From NCBI GenBank assembly GCA_013398275.1, contig VZSE01002180.1:435915-499914 (forward strand): DNA of 64,000 nt. The letters are read 5' to 3'. Below are positions 48,829 to 61,117 of this stretch, piece after piece; the first letter of the stretch is position 1; the number at the start of each line of letters is the position of its first letter. The notes under the pieces are model-generated. The model saw nothing but the letters and a program-made list of their open reading frames with translations. It ran no database searches and was not told the origin of the DNA. The stretch is from Promerops cafer. Lineage: Eukaryota > Chordata > Aves > Passeriformes > Nectariniidae. A program made the position numbers and the translations under genes.

Positions 48829-50069
48829 TATTTTTTTTCCTGTGTTAACAAATGTATATAACATCGTGACTGCTCTAATAGAAAATAGTTGTTCTTCATA
48901 CTTCTCAGAATGAAAAGCATTATGTGAAATAGCATCTTCTTTTTGCTGTAGATAAACACAATTTGGTTTTTTGATAGTCTCAGGTGGTCACCTTGGTTGG
49001 CTGGCATTTTACCACAGTCTGAACATAAGTATTGACAAGCTTGTAACTAGGCTTGTAAATGAAGGGAAACTAAATTTTGTTCACGTTGTTCTTCCATGTA
49101 TTTAAAGAAAGCACCAGTTTCCTTGTTCCTGACAGTGAATTGCCAGAACAGGTTTTAAGAACTTTGAACCTATATTTTATGTTTAGTGCTGTCTCTCAAG
49201 TGTCATTTCCTTATGTCTAGTTAGCCTTGATAGCACTTGGATATTTTAAAGCATTCCTCTGTGGAGCTGTCAGAAGAGCCTGCCATCCCTGCATGACTGT
49301 GAGTCTGAATCATCCTTTATGAAAAATACAGGTTTAGTTGTTGTACTAGATATGTTCTCATATCACAAAGGATCTCTTATCTAGTAGGGCTCCTATTATG
49401 CTTATATTTGACACTCTGAGGAATCTGGTTAAGCAGTTGCTAACAACAGGGTGAAACAAATCTTCCTCATAAGAGGAAGATCTAATGGGAGATACTGGCT
49501 GGGGTTTATTGTTTCCTCTGTAAACTGAGAACTCATATGACTTACATGAAGTTGGACTTGCAACATGGTTTTAATGCTGATATTCTTGATTGATGGTAGT
49601 GGACTCAGCTAACCAAAACGCACAACAAATTCAGTGTTTAAAATCATATTGGTGGATGGAGGTGCTGTCAATGATGAGGATAACAATGTACAAATGGGAC
49701 AAAACCTAAGAAATGAATCCTTTATTAGTGATGTTTTATATTTAGAAGGTATCCAGAGTGGCTCTTGACTTTCTGTACAATGAATTTATATTTGTGTCTT
49801 TGAGTATTTTGCTTACAGCAAATCCTTGCAAAACAATAACATTTTTCAAAATTCTCATATTCCTAAATGCCTGGAAATCTGGTAGATACCCTTCTCAGAG
49901 AAAATACATTGTCAGCTATGTCATGAAGGCATTCATTGAGAGCACTATATAAAGTAATGGTCCACTGCCCTTCTAGGGCAAGGTCTGTGTCTGTGAGCAG
50001 TTTATAATGTGTGTTCATTTTTCAGAGGAAACTTTTCTCAAAGTGTTGTGTAGTTGTTTGAGATGCTCT

Positions 50070-50094
50070 GGTACCTGCACACTGTGCAGGTACC
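50070..50094. repeat. Perfect 12-bp inverted repeat (hairpin)
   Basis: Arms ggtacctgcaca and tgtgcaggtacc are exact reverse complements around a single c. Both ends are KpnI-type ggtacc and each arm contains cacctgc/gcaggt-like E-box-related sequence (cctgca). It would form a 12-bp stem in RNA or single-stranded DNA, but the one-base centre must open to make a loop. Confidence 0.9.
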
Positions 50095-52059
50095 TTGGGA
50101 GAAAAAGCAGATAGTGAAGTAATGGCAATAACTTTTCTTGTGGACTGAGTCTTGCTGCTTAAAACTACTGAGAAATACCATTCTTCTCCTCTTATGCCCT
50201 AATTTCCTCTTTCATTTAATTGTTCACTCTTCACTTTTCACTTCTTACTTGTATTTGGAGAAGGCAGTTTGCAGTGATGTCTTTAAAACCGCAGTGCACA
50301 CTTGTGCACATATGGCAGCAATGATCTTTTGTGTCAGTGGCTGAATATGTCATTGTGCACCTTGGTAATGATAGCTCTTTCTTTAAGTATATGCTTGATA
50401 ACTGCAGAATAAATAATACAGACCTCACTGGAAAATGTGCTCCAGTAGTTCACCTTCAGAGCTCTGTGGGTGACAGCTGGTGAAAGATAATGGATTATCT
50501 TTCTGCAAGAGGAAAGCATGGGCAAGACCTACTTCTTACTTCAATCTCCTTGCCCTCATCTCTTCCTCCCCCCTCATGTCCCATATAACACTTAAGAACT
50601 TGTCCTCTCCATTTGCTGAGGGACTTGGGTGGAGATTGCTTGTTATCATTTTTGTGTTTAAAAAAATAAAATAAAAAAATTAATTGGCAAGGAAATAAAT
50701 TTAGCTGTGCATAACAATTCATGGAAGAGGAAATCAACACTGTCTGCTTGTAATCTTTTAACACGTATCCAGAAATAGATTGTTGGAGAGTCATAGTACT
50801 TGTTTTAAAATTTATAGTATTGGAATAAAAAATAAGCCAGGTCTGTGAATTAGAGAGGAGTGGAAAAAAACATTATTTAAAGTCCAAAATATTGGTCAAT
50901 ATACTACAAACATTGGTCAAGCCAGTTGTCTTTACCTGGTGCTTCCAGAAGTTCCTGTACTTTAAAGTAAACTTGGAGATTTTTTACTAAAATGTCTGTT
51001 AAGCAAAATTTTGATGGAGAGATGGAACTGATGGTACTCAAAGAAAAACTTCTCACATGAGATGACAAAGATTCTTACTAAACTTGGGGATTTTAATTTG
51101 TTCAAGTATGTTCACATAAGAAAGGTGAGACTCCAAAGTGACTTCTTGGTTCCTTAAAATTGCGTTCCTTAGAGAGTGGCTTTTCAGAAGAATAATTCCT
51201 TACCTTTTGATTTCATGTAATACAATTGTAAGTGCTCTTTTCTTTCCTTCCTTTAAAATACAGCTGAATAATCAGTCAGGAGTGGGTTTTTGCCAAAAAC
51301 TGCATAAACTACTCTGCTATTGTAAAATTTCTTAAAACAATTAGGTACATTTTTGTTCCTGTGTAAGAGTAATGATTGGTGCAGTCTGAGCGTAGTAATA
51401 GACATAGTGACAAAGTGACCCTTGCTGCTCATGCAGATAATACAGTGAAGTAGTTTAACACGACTGTTCCTTCTTTTTTATCATGACTGATACTTGTTTT
51501 GAAAGATTTTATGGACCTAGGGTTTTTTTTTTTAACAATGCTTCTGTGAACTTGTTTCAAAATTCAGATTATATAGGAAACAAGAGCTAAGTTTCAAGAA
51601 ATTATTATAGAAGTGAAATTTTGGTGCTGTTAAGGTATAAACAGTAGGACAGTTGCCAGAAGTATAGTCTTCAAGGATTTTCAGCTCCTTTACAGACAAG
51701 CAAGTCTGTAAACAACAAAAGCAAGTTTTATAAGCAGTCATCTTTCCCCTCAATGCTGTGGGGTATCTGTGTCCTGCAGACCATTGCCACAGACCCGTGT
51801 TGTGTGCATATGTGCTCATGAGAACCAGAGTGAAGCTGTATGTTAAAGACTGTGAAACTACCAAGGGATTAAAAACGTTCTTGGTAAATGTCATGTCCTT
51901 GCTTGATTCACAGTGGCAGTCCAAAGATGGGATAATGTATTACTGAACAAGCAGTACTGAGCATGTTTTTCATGGGGCTGAAAAAAAAAAGAACCCTAAG
52001 TGACGTATATATTGAGTATCTTATGTAAAGTTAAGGAAAAAAATATACAGCTCTTCCAG

Positions 52060-52230
52060 ACTTTTACATTTGAGAATTCTGAAGAAGTTTATGAAAGAAA
52101 AGGATTACATATCCTCAGCTCCACAATGCTAGTATTAAAAATGAACCTAGCTTATCTGAACTACAGTATCACGGATGAAGAGTTTGACAGTCTGTATAAG
52201 ATTGTGGTTTGGGACTGGATGTGTTTTTAC
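52060..52230 (+). CDS. Candidate 57-codon exon, family unknown
   Basis: An open segment lies between an acceptor-like ctcttccag (ending 52059) and an excellent donor tac/gtgagt at 52230/52231. It is 171 bases long and starts and ends at codon boundaries (phase 0-0). The encoded peptide begins TFTFENSEEVYERKG and ends KIVVWDWMCFY. Locally the plus strand is A-rich, unlike the T-rich DNA around it. The pyrimidine tract before the acceptor is weak. It is not recognised as any family; it may be a chance frame or a decayed insertion. Confidence 0.2.
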
Positions 52231-55200
52231 GTGAGTCGATGCAAGTGGAAAATATTACTGAAGAGCTAAAACAATCATGAAATGGGCAAAGTACCCAAAG
52301 TTTACTTAGGCGATACTGGAGACAAATTAGTGAAGGAAAATATTAAATTCTATATGGAAAAAGAAAAAGGAATGGGGTAGAACTAAAATGATGTGTAAGA
52401 AAGTAGAAAGGCAACCATTTGGCTTTTCTCTGTGTAAATATTGGCTCAATATAGTAGTTTGCATTTGCATTTAAGTAGATTAAAATATTTTGTAGATTGA
52501 CTGAAATTCCTTGGTTTTCTGTTTGTGGTCACCTCTTCTGCTTGTGGTCTCCTCAGAGGCTGAGTACTATGCTAGAAGATTTCTGGAAAGAAGTTAATAC
52601 TCTAGAAATGGGAACTTGTAAAAGCACATCTACATCAGTAGGGTTTTCGAGCTGCATCTGTATGCATGCAGGTGCTCACCCTGTTGTTGCATAGGAGCTT
52701 CCAAATGTTTGGTTGTTATTTCCAAGTATGAGTAAAGAAAAAGGCTGGAAGCCAACAGAATGGAGCCTGAGGTATAGATGAAGATTTGAGATTGCCAGCC
52801 TACTACAAGCTTGTTCTGAATGTCTTAGTACTTGATTTTCTGTTTTGAAATCAACACACCTGTCTAGATGGGCTGTAAATGAGGGGGAAAAAAGGAATTC
52901 TCGGCTTAAATATGTGGAAATAAATCTTAAAGCAAAGGATCATGGATGTAGTGTTTATTAAACATAGATGGCATGTGGATGTTACACTTTAAGTAAGGAG
53001 GAGTGTTACAAAACTGAAAACTTAGGTTTAAAACAACAAGCTTAAAAGCAGAATGCTTTAAGATACTGCACCTGATATAAAAACTTTCTGGGAAGATCCT
53101 CACTTGATATGCCTGTGTTGAAAAGCTGAGGAACAAGACCTAGAGGTGAGACCTGGTATTTGCAATTGTGAGTACAGTGATTGAACAGATTTTTGTCCCC
53201 TACCAGCTTTAAGAATATGTAAGAAAGAAGGAGCAGCTAGAACCCAGCAATCTTAGCCTGCTGCTGATCATGCCTGGAGTGTGCAGTAACGAGAGGTATG
53301 ATCTGGATTGGAATGGTAGTGTGGATGATCTAAGATTCCAGGAGCCTACAAGAGGTTTGGGAATGCCTAGATGCATGTCCATTAAACAGCATGTCATGTG
53401 GGCTGGCAGTCTGTTGAGAGCTTTCCTAAAATCATGATCCAGAAACTTGATTTGAGAATTTCTGAAAGATGTCACAGCAAAGATGTTAAGAAAAGATGGG
53501 CTATAAATACTAAACAAAACCAAAACTATCCTTTGATACACAAAATACTGAGATAAGGGGAAAGAGCTTATTCAGTGTACTGTACATAAATTACCAAAAA
53601 TTTGGATAGGAAAGCATGATAAAAATACAGATTGAAGGGGAGAGAAGAAGGAAGAACTTCATCCTGCCTGTACTAGAGAAAGCTGAATTTATAATGCTTG
53701 GAGACTTGGAAGTGTCTCTAGGAAGAGGCTTGGGGTTCTATTTTTAGTTTCCTATTCCGTATGCTTTGCATACACATGTGATGTTAAAGCTCTTTAGTCA
53801 TGTTCTAATTCAGTTAGATTTTAAAAATTCACTCTTAACTGTTTCAGGATTTGCCTGCCCTAACAATGACTTTTTGATTTGAAGGAGAGTTTAAAAATTT
53901 GAACCTGTATAAACTGTCATATGTCTAAAATTCTAGATTATCATTTATCCAAAATGTTTTGTTTCATGGGTATTCACTGTGTGTTAAAAAACCAAACCCT
54001 GCTTTAAATGCATTTTTTTTTATTTAATAGCAGATGTAATGGTCCTGGTCAGTTTGAAACTTCAGTATAATTAGCTGATGCTAGCAAGCTAATAATGTAA
54101 ATGGGCATATTCTAAAATAGAATTCTGCAGGCTTCTTGGTTTATTTCATTGGTAATTAAAATTTTTGGCTTTTTTTTTTTTTTAGCCATGAGCACTTTAA
54201 AAAAATATCTGTACTGCTAATGATCCATTATCATACAGTTTGACTCCATTTTTTGAAAGCTACATCTAAGGCCAGGGGTAGGATTTTTTCAGTTTTCCAG
54301 TAAATTCTCCCCACCTCCCACTCTTGGTAAAAATTTAGACCTTTCTTATCCATTTTAAATTTTAACTGTGTTATATGGAAAGCCTGGGAATAGACACAGA
54401 CAAATTTTGAAATATGCTGAGGTAGTGTCAGACATTAAGGAAAAGTTGCACAGTGAAATTAGAAGCATGTTGCCTTATCTGGGTAAAGTTTTCATCGTGC
54501 ATTGGAGGGCTGAGAGATGTATTTCTCTTCCCTTTTAACTCTCTACATCCTGTCTGAGCAAGTAATTTGTCAGGAAGCATCCTGATATGCCCTCTGGAGA
54601 TGTGCTTACCTTCTGAGTTCCCCAAACTCCAGGGATTTTTCTGTTACGGGCAGCTGGCCATGTTCCTGATGCTCTGCTTGCCCTGAGTTTTGTTGGTAGT
54701 GACCTTTGGCACTTGAACTCAGTGAAAATAGTGCTGCTGTAAATGGTCTTCCTCTTGCTTGTTGCCAGCCAGTGGTATTGGAATGAGTGGCGCAAGACAG
54801 AATAGCTTTGGCTATAGATTCCTGGTCTAGAGGGGGAACTGAAGAAGTGAGAGTATTTATTGTAATAAAAAAGCCACTCTGAGCCGTCCAGTGTAATGTG
54901 TAGCAAATCTCAGTCTGGCACTTGATAGTATTCTCTGCAGATTTAAAGACAGTTCACCTCTTCTCTGCTTCTGAGTAGCCTGAGCTACTCCAAAGATTAT
55001 TGTGCATGGTTACAGTAATTGCTTGTCGCATGTCTTTGTGGCCTTTTCCTACAGCAAAGATCTGACTTTCAGTGACCTTTTAATTAGATCGCAAGCTCCA
55101 GGCAAGTTTTGAAATAGGGTGAGTAACGTCTGAGAAAATGTCCTCCTGCCCACTGCCATTTAGAAGGAAGTGAAGAGAAAGATGTGCCACACCTGTTCTT

Positions 55201-55454
55201 AAAGTAGCTGTTGCTACCTGAACTCTTGAAATTGAAAAACAGCTCAGGGTATTTATATGTGTAGTGTTGCAGCCTTGAGCCGTAAAAAATAAAAAAAAAA
55301 AAGACAGGTGCAGTTCTGTAGCACTGTAAGCTCACCTAATTGTCTCATCCCCTTAGTCTTGTATTTCGTAGTTTATGGTGTTGATCTGGTTGGGAACTGA
55401 AGTGTCAGGCACAAGGTAATTGTCACTTGGCTGTGCTTCCTTATCCAGCTTTCC

Positions 55455-55620
55455 ATGGAGCTCCGTGTGATAGCAGCAAGGCAGGCCACCTCTGCAGCGG
55501 CTGGACGCGGTGCAGGCCGGTGCGTGGGCAGCTCGTCACACCCTGAGCCACTTCAGACAGCGGCTGCGGAGGAAATGTTCCGCTCCTTTACCCTCCTTGC
55601 TTGTGCTGGCGTGGCAGCCT
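55455..55620. promoter_or_regulatory. Small CpG-enriched patch inside AT-rich DNA
   Basis: Five CpGs fall in 55501-55560 within otherwise CpG-poor sequence, too small for a classical island. A plus-strand frame begins at ccATGG (55455) and is alanine/arginine-rich through the patch. It may be an intronic promoter, an alternative first exon or an inserted GC-rich sequence. Confidence 0.3.
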
Positions 55621-55818
55621 CTCCCGACCCTTCAGCGATGATGATTCAATTTCTTCAACTACAGGGTGATAGTTGTGTTGAGTGTCTTGGTAGCTTGGGA
55701 TCCTGCTGGTCCAGTGAGATGAGACCAGCTGGATTTGTTGGAGCTGATGGAAGGGAGAGAACGGATCTGTGGAACTGCTGCTCTGGTCGCAGTGATCCAC
55801 CACAGTTGTGTCACTGAA
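55592..55818 (-). CDS. Candidate minus-strand exon in a CpG-enriched patch
   Basis: On the minus strand a stop-free frame of about 75 codons runs from an acceptor-like site (tttagagtag at 55819-55828 as read on that strand) to a donor-like gg/gtaaag at 55592/55591. The peptide is polar, rich in Ser and Gln (DQSSSSTDPFSPFHQLQQIQ) and then acidic (VVEEIESSSLKGRE). Its codon use looks natural and it is unlike the low-complexity frames elsewhere. No family is recognised. It could be an exon of a minus-strand gene, part of a retrocopy, or chance. Confidence 0.22.
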
Positions 55819-57994
55819 CTACTCTAAATTTATAAGCAGAGAAAAGGGATGCATCATAAGGTGGATTTCACTCCTGTTACTGTAAGTGCGTTTGTGTAGG
55901 GTGCTTTGGCAAGAAGAACTTACTGAAAACCTCTAAGCTCTAAAAATAAAGGAGGTGGCATGTGGTAAATACAGCACCAGTGTAAAGTGTAAACTGTTTT
56001 ATTACATAATGCACATACTGTGTTTATAGTAACTTGAGAGAAAATCTTGTGTATGTCTGGAGAAGAAAAATACGTGCATTTACTGTAAGTGATTGATAAA
56101 ACAGCTGTGCTGCTTTCTTGTTCAGTTTTACTTCTAAGATGAAATTAAGCATGCAGTCAGGAACTAGAACTTTGCTCATACATTGATGATGTAAGTGGTG
56201 GCTTAATTAATATAAGTATGTGTATGCTTATATCAGCACAATGTGGTCATCACATTGGAATTGTTTTATTTCTTAGGATGTGCAAGAGGTGCTGGGTCTG
56301 ATGAAATTTAGTTTCATCCTGTGTTATTGAAATTTGGGTGATTTGAGATTTACCTAATCTCTACTTTGAAACCATCTGAAAAATACCAAATTTTTTTCCT
56401 GAGCAGTCGTAATTCTCAGGCTATTCTACAAAAAAGTTATTAACTATGCTGTTAAGATTGTTCATCATGCAGTAAAATCAGTGGATTTTAGCAATATTTA
56501 CAATCTTGTTATGAAATAAAAGAAATAGAATCATTGAAATTTTACTGTTTGGAACTAGTGATTCATGTAAACCCCTGAAACAATTTTTCCATTACTGATA
56601 TGCTTCAATATGAGATTGCATTTGCTGTGGCTTAAATGGCCTCTCCAACACCTGCAAAATCTGGCCTTGAACTAGGAGTACAGAAAAATTGAGGCACGAA
56701 TAAAGCTAAATTAAACAGATACTGCATTCTGTGGTGTTTCTTACGAAGTCCTAACATGTGTTTTGGAAGAGCCTGTCCTGATGTGGTGTAGGTTGACTAG
56801 AAACAGGCTCTGGTTTAGCCACTTCCTTGGTTGCTGTGCTCCATGCCACATTCACCTCAGTTCTGAAAGCCATTTTGCTCTTCTGCAGCCTCGTCCTGCT
56901 CCCTGCCTTGGGCTGAGGCTCCAGTGTCACAGCTGTATGGGAGTCACATTGGGTGAATGGTTTGGTGGGAGGGGGTGGAATGGGATAGACAAGTTAGCTT
57001 TTGCCTGGAAATCTTCTTTGTTTGACATATCACATGAAGGCTGATGATGATCCAAACAATAGAGTGGAGCATGGTGAGAAGGAGCAAGGAGGAACTCCTT
57101 CAGGAGTAGAATGAATTTCCTGGATTGAAGTGGTCATGTAGCTCCCTATTCAGTTGTCTCAAATGTCTGGGATGTCAGACAGTCCCAAGGAAAATCTGTA
57201 TATGGCTTGATGTACATGTGTCTTCCAGGCTGGGTACTATCATCTTGAGGAAAATAAAAGGACTGAAGATGAAGCTTATGAAGGCATTGGATATCAACAG
57301 TTACATAAGAGCAGAAAAGTTCCTTCACTGTGGAATAGTAATCTTTTCTTTGCATTTTTTTAGCAAGACTTAAGAGGAAGGAAAGTACCATCTTTGAAAA
57401 CCTTGAAAAATTTGAGTAGAAGCAAGATCTATTTGTTTTGGTCTCTGCAAGAAGTGCCAACTTGCAGACATTGTTGGACTTCTGCTCAGTATTTTAGTCA
57501 GTGACGGTTCTAAGGCTGAAGAGGCTGGTTGGTATGTAGTCTGATGAAAGAGCTGGGAATCTTAGGGAAAAGCTTAGGAAGAGGTTAGAGAAGCATGGCA
57601 GCTTTTCCTCTCCCAAACAAATGCAGCAAGTTGGAAAGAGGTATGAAAAACTGGAATACCAAGTGCAGTCAGGAGCACTGTTTCTCTAGCGGCTTTTTTT
57701 CATTCTCCCATGAGAGTTAGGCTAGAATTTCATCTCAAACTGCTGAGTATTTTCTGAAATGCCCTTATGAGTACTTATAAAGGTGCAGGTCGTCTTGTCC
57801 AGTCTTTCTTCTTGCTTAAAAAAGTCTGTGTCCTGACAGCAGTATCCTGAAATATTAACATTTTGTGAAGCTTCACCAGGTTTGTGTGCATAGTAAGTAA
57901 CTTTTGGCTTTCCCGAAGTCAATGCTACTTACAGTCACATTCTTCTTCAGCGTTAATACTAACAGTTTCGTATTCCAAGACCAACTTCAATATT

Positions 57995-58011
57995 AATAAA
58001 TAAATAAATAA
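57995..58011. repeat. (AATA)4 microsatellite
   Basis: Four copies of the aata/aaat tetranucleotide, uninterrupted. Confidence 0.9.
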
Positions 58012-60948
58012 GACAAGCCCTGCCTGAATTTGTTCTAGAAACCAAGGTGTAATTCCCTAAATTTGGATCATTCAGTGACAGTAACATGAATAAAATGAGA
58101 AATTGGGTAGTGAGCTTCACCCTCTGATCCCGATGTAAGCCTCCTCTCCTCGTACTTGCATCCCTTGTAGTACCAGCACACACCATGGTCTGATTGGTGT
58201 GTGGTTTTTATTTTACCTATTATTTTTCCTTTGGTAAAGAAAGGTCTTGCATTTATATGAGTACAAAAAACAGTCATTTGGTGTGTTTCTTTGGATGTGT
58301 GAGCCAACCCTTACTTCCTCTCACCTGCTAGAACTCCATTTCTTTTTAGTTCTCAAAGACACACAGTGGCCTTGGCAGGAGTTAAACTGGCAATGTGTTT
58401 TGTCACTTGGACTACTGGAAACCACCTGTGTTCCTCAGTATTTGTCTGTACAAACCATGAGTACTATCTTGGATGTCCTTTCATTGTAAGCATGGAAAGC
58501 AGTGAATGGGCTGGGCAGGCAGATAGCCAGCTATTAAGTGTTTGTGGTAACATTCATCAGTGAGCTGGCATATTGCTGCTGAGTGAGTCCTTCTGTGTGA
58601 CACTTGCTTTTGGGGCTTGCCACACAAAAAGAATAACAGTGAACACAGATGATGTTTCAAGGTAAATGCCTCGCTCTTCTGCTGGCAAATTTAGCAACAC
58701 TAATAGGGTCAACATCAGAACTACTACTTGATATTCTTCTTGAAAGCATTTCCCAATGCCATTAGCCTTTAGCTTGGTGATAAATTTTTCATGCAGTTAC
58801 TGCAGACTAGTGTACAAATTCCAAATGCCAGAATCAGTTCTTCTGTAACTGATAAAGCCAGTTATGGAGCAAGATGCAGAAGCTACAAACACTCGGTCTT
58901 GGTTTATGCCTAAAATTAATGATGTTTTTATCATTTTAAACCTTTGAGGGGTTTTGCGTGTAATTATCAAATCCAAATGTTATCCAAATTCATAATTCTG
59001 TTAAATGTCAGCAAGGTGTCTGATTGAAGGTGCTCAGATGCTCTTTTACGTGTGTCAGAAAGCTTTCATAAAATGAAGCAAAATCCATAACTGGCTTCAA
59101 ATGGATACCTTTGTGCAGCAGTTCTTCAGAAAGCCTGAAGGCTTTTTAAGCATTTGTATACCAAATAAAGACTAACAATTTGATATTTAACTTAATAATT
59201 GGTTACCACCTTCTGTCTTGAAAATCAGCCTCAAGAAGACTCAGACTTTCTTGCTATTGTGTTCCTGTATGTCTGTTTCTACTGGCATTTTAGTAAATGC
59301 CAGTAATACTGACAGTAATAAGAGAACAGTACCGGCCACTGTAAAACTGGCTGGCCTTTTTCAGGGAATAAAGAGGACTCTGACAGCGTGTGAAGCAGTA
59401 TTGTAGCAACAGGCTGTTCTGCAAGGTCTGCAGGCACTGTAAGAGGTAACCAGGTTGTGCTTCTCTGGTTTTAAAGCCAGTGAGTGGAGTTTGTGTCATT
59501 GGAGTGATAACCAAGAGTCTTGCACCACTGCATTGGTCCAATGGATGTTGATGAGTGATGAAGAATTGGATCATTGGGCAAGAGGCAGACAGAATAAGTG
59601 AAGTGTGTGTATGTATATTGTAAACACAGGAGGGAGGGCATGGCAGAAGTCAAAGGCCCAGCAGAAAATGTGTCAGAGAACACAGAGTGTGTCACCTTTG
59701 ACTTGTAAACAGCAGAACTTTGGTGGTTTGTCTTCCTGTAAATTTGTATTTATCAACTTCACTAGGCACAGTGGAATAACTGCTTGCCTTCCCTCTGCAT
59801 GAACTTCTCTTTTCTGCTGGACGCTTCCTTTCTTCCTCTTCTGTGCAGTATTGTCCCACTGTCCCTGCATGACTGTGGACAGTGAGGTATGTCTGCTTTG
59901 CACCTGGGTGTGTGCTGGCCACAAGCTAAGCAGGTGACTGCTCTATTCCTGCTGCCACCTTTCCCTTAGTGGAGGTGATAATGTGGGTGTCTCCTATTCA
60001 CTGCCATTTTTTAAACAAAACTTGTAATGACTTTGTATCTTTGGACAACTTCAGTGAAATTTGGTAAAGGGGGATATGAAGGGTATTTATTAGGATCAAA
60101 AGGTACTGAGTGAGAGGAATGGCCTCAGAATGCCCAACAGTGTGATCACACATACCTTATTTCCTTAGGAAACCAGACTGAAAAAAAGCATTCACAGAGG
60201 TAGACAGTAAGAGGAAACAGGCCAGCACAGGAAAAGGGAAGCCAGGATCTATATTTGGAGAAATTACAACTGGAGTCAGCATAGCATGGAAGAATAAAAA
60301 AAATTTGCATTTCTAAAATACAGGGGAAATTTCACAATCTGATACAAGAGAATTGTACTTCTTTAAAACTCAAGTGTGGGTTGTAACAGGTATTTATCAC
60401 CTTAGTAAGCAGGTTGGGGCTACCTGGGTGTGGGTATCTCCCAAGACATGTATACAAGCACTGACTTGTTAAACCTGCCAGCCTGCTGTTTGAGTAGCAA
60501 TATCATAAGAGGGCTGTTTCTTTGAAAAGGGTGCACAAAGGGCACACAAGTTACTTGATTTCTAGAATGTAAGTTAAGAGGGATGGCTGAGGGAAATGGT
60601 AAAATTTGCTGCTCTTTCATGTTCTTCCTCCAAAGAAAATATCTTAAATAAAATACTGGATCTGCCTGGTGGGAGTATGGCTCCACAGACAGTTATCTGC
60701 GTCATTTTGTTTTTCCCTGACATTAATATTTTGCAATTCACATAGTTTCCTACCACAGTGTTTTGTAGAGGGGATGAGGGGATAAAGGGAGCATGGTGGC
60801 AGATGGATTTCTGTCTGACCAGACAGTTTGGACATACCTTCAGGGTAGATCCACCTGAATTATGTTATCGTGTTATATAATGACTTAAATCACTTACAGG
60901 ATCAGTTCTGAACTGTGAAACTATCTGGTGTAGGCAGTCTGTTATATG

Positions 60949-61117
60949 AATAGGTTGTCCACAGAGCCCATGGAGTCTCCATCCATGGAAGTTTTTGAAA
61001 CCTGACCAGGCAGAACCATGAGTAACCTGGTCTGAAATCAGTATAGACTGTGATTTGAACAGGAGATTGGATTAGAAACCAGCTAGTCCCTTTCAACCTG
61101 AATTGCGAGTCTGTATT
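60949..61117 (+). mobile_element. CR1 LINE, short 3' fragment, plus orientation
   Basis: 'aggttgtccacagagccca' and 'gtctccatccatggaagttt' are followed by 'gtaacctggtctgaaat' and 'tagtccctttcaacctgaat'. This is the terminal part of a CR1 3' UTR, diverged and inactive. Confidence 0.88.

Larger units (their letters stand above)
48829..60948 (+). other. Putative intron, right part
   Basis: Continues the T/G-rich plus strand. Apart from the candidate exons and the hairpin listed separately, nothing is recognised. T runs occur at 51520-51532 and 54170-54183, and a short (AAAT)n array at 57995-58011. Many short frames occur, as expected by chance. Confidence 0.45.

Noticed and set aside
55455..55817. 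120-codon plus-strand frame starting at ccATGG
   Set aside because: Low-complexity alanine/arginine start from CpG-rich DNA; the minus-strand reading of the same bases looks more protein-like.
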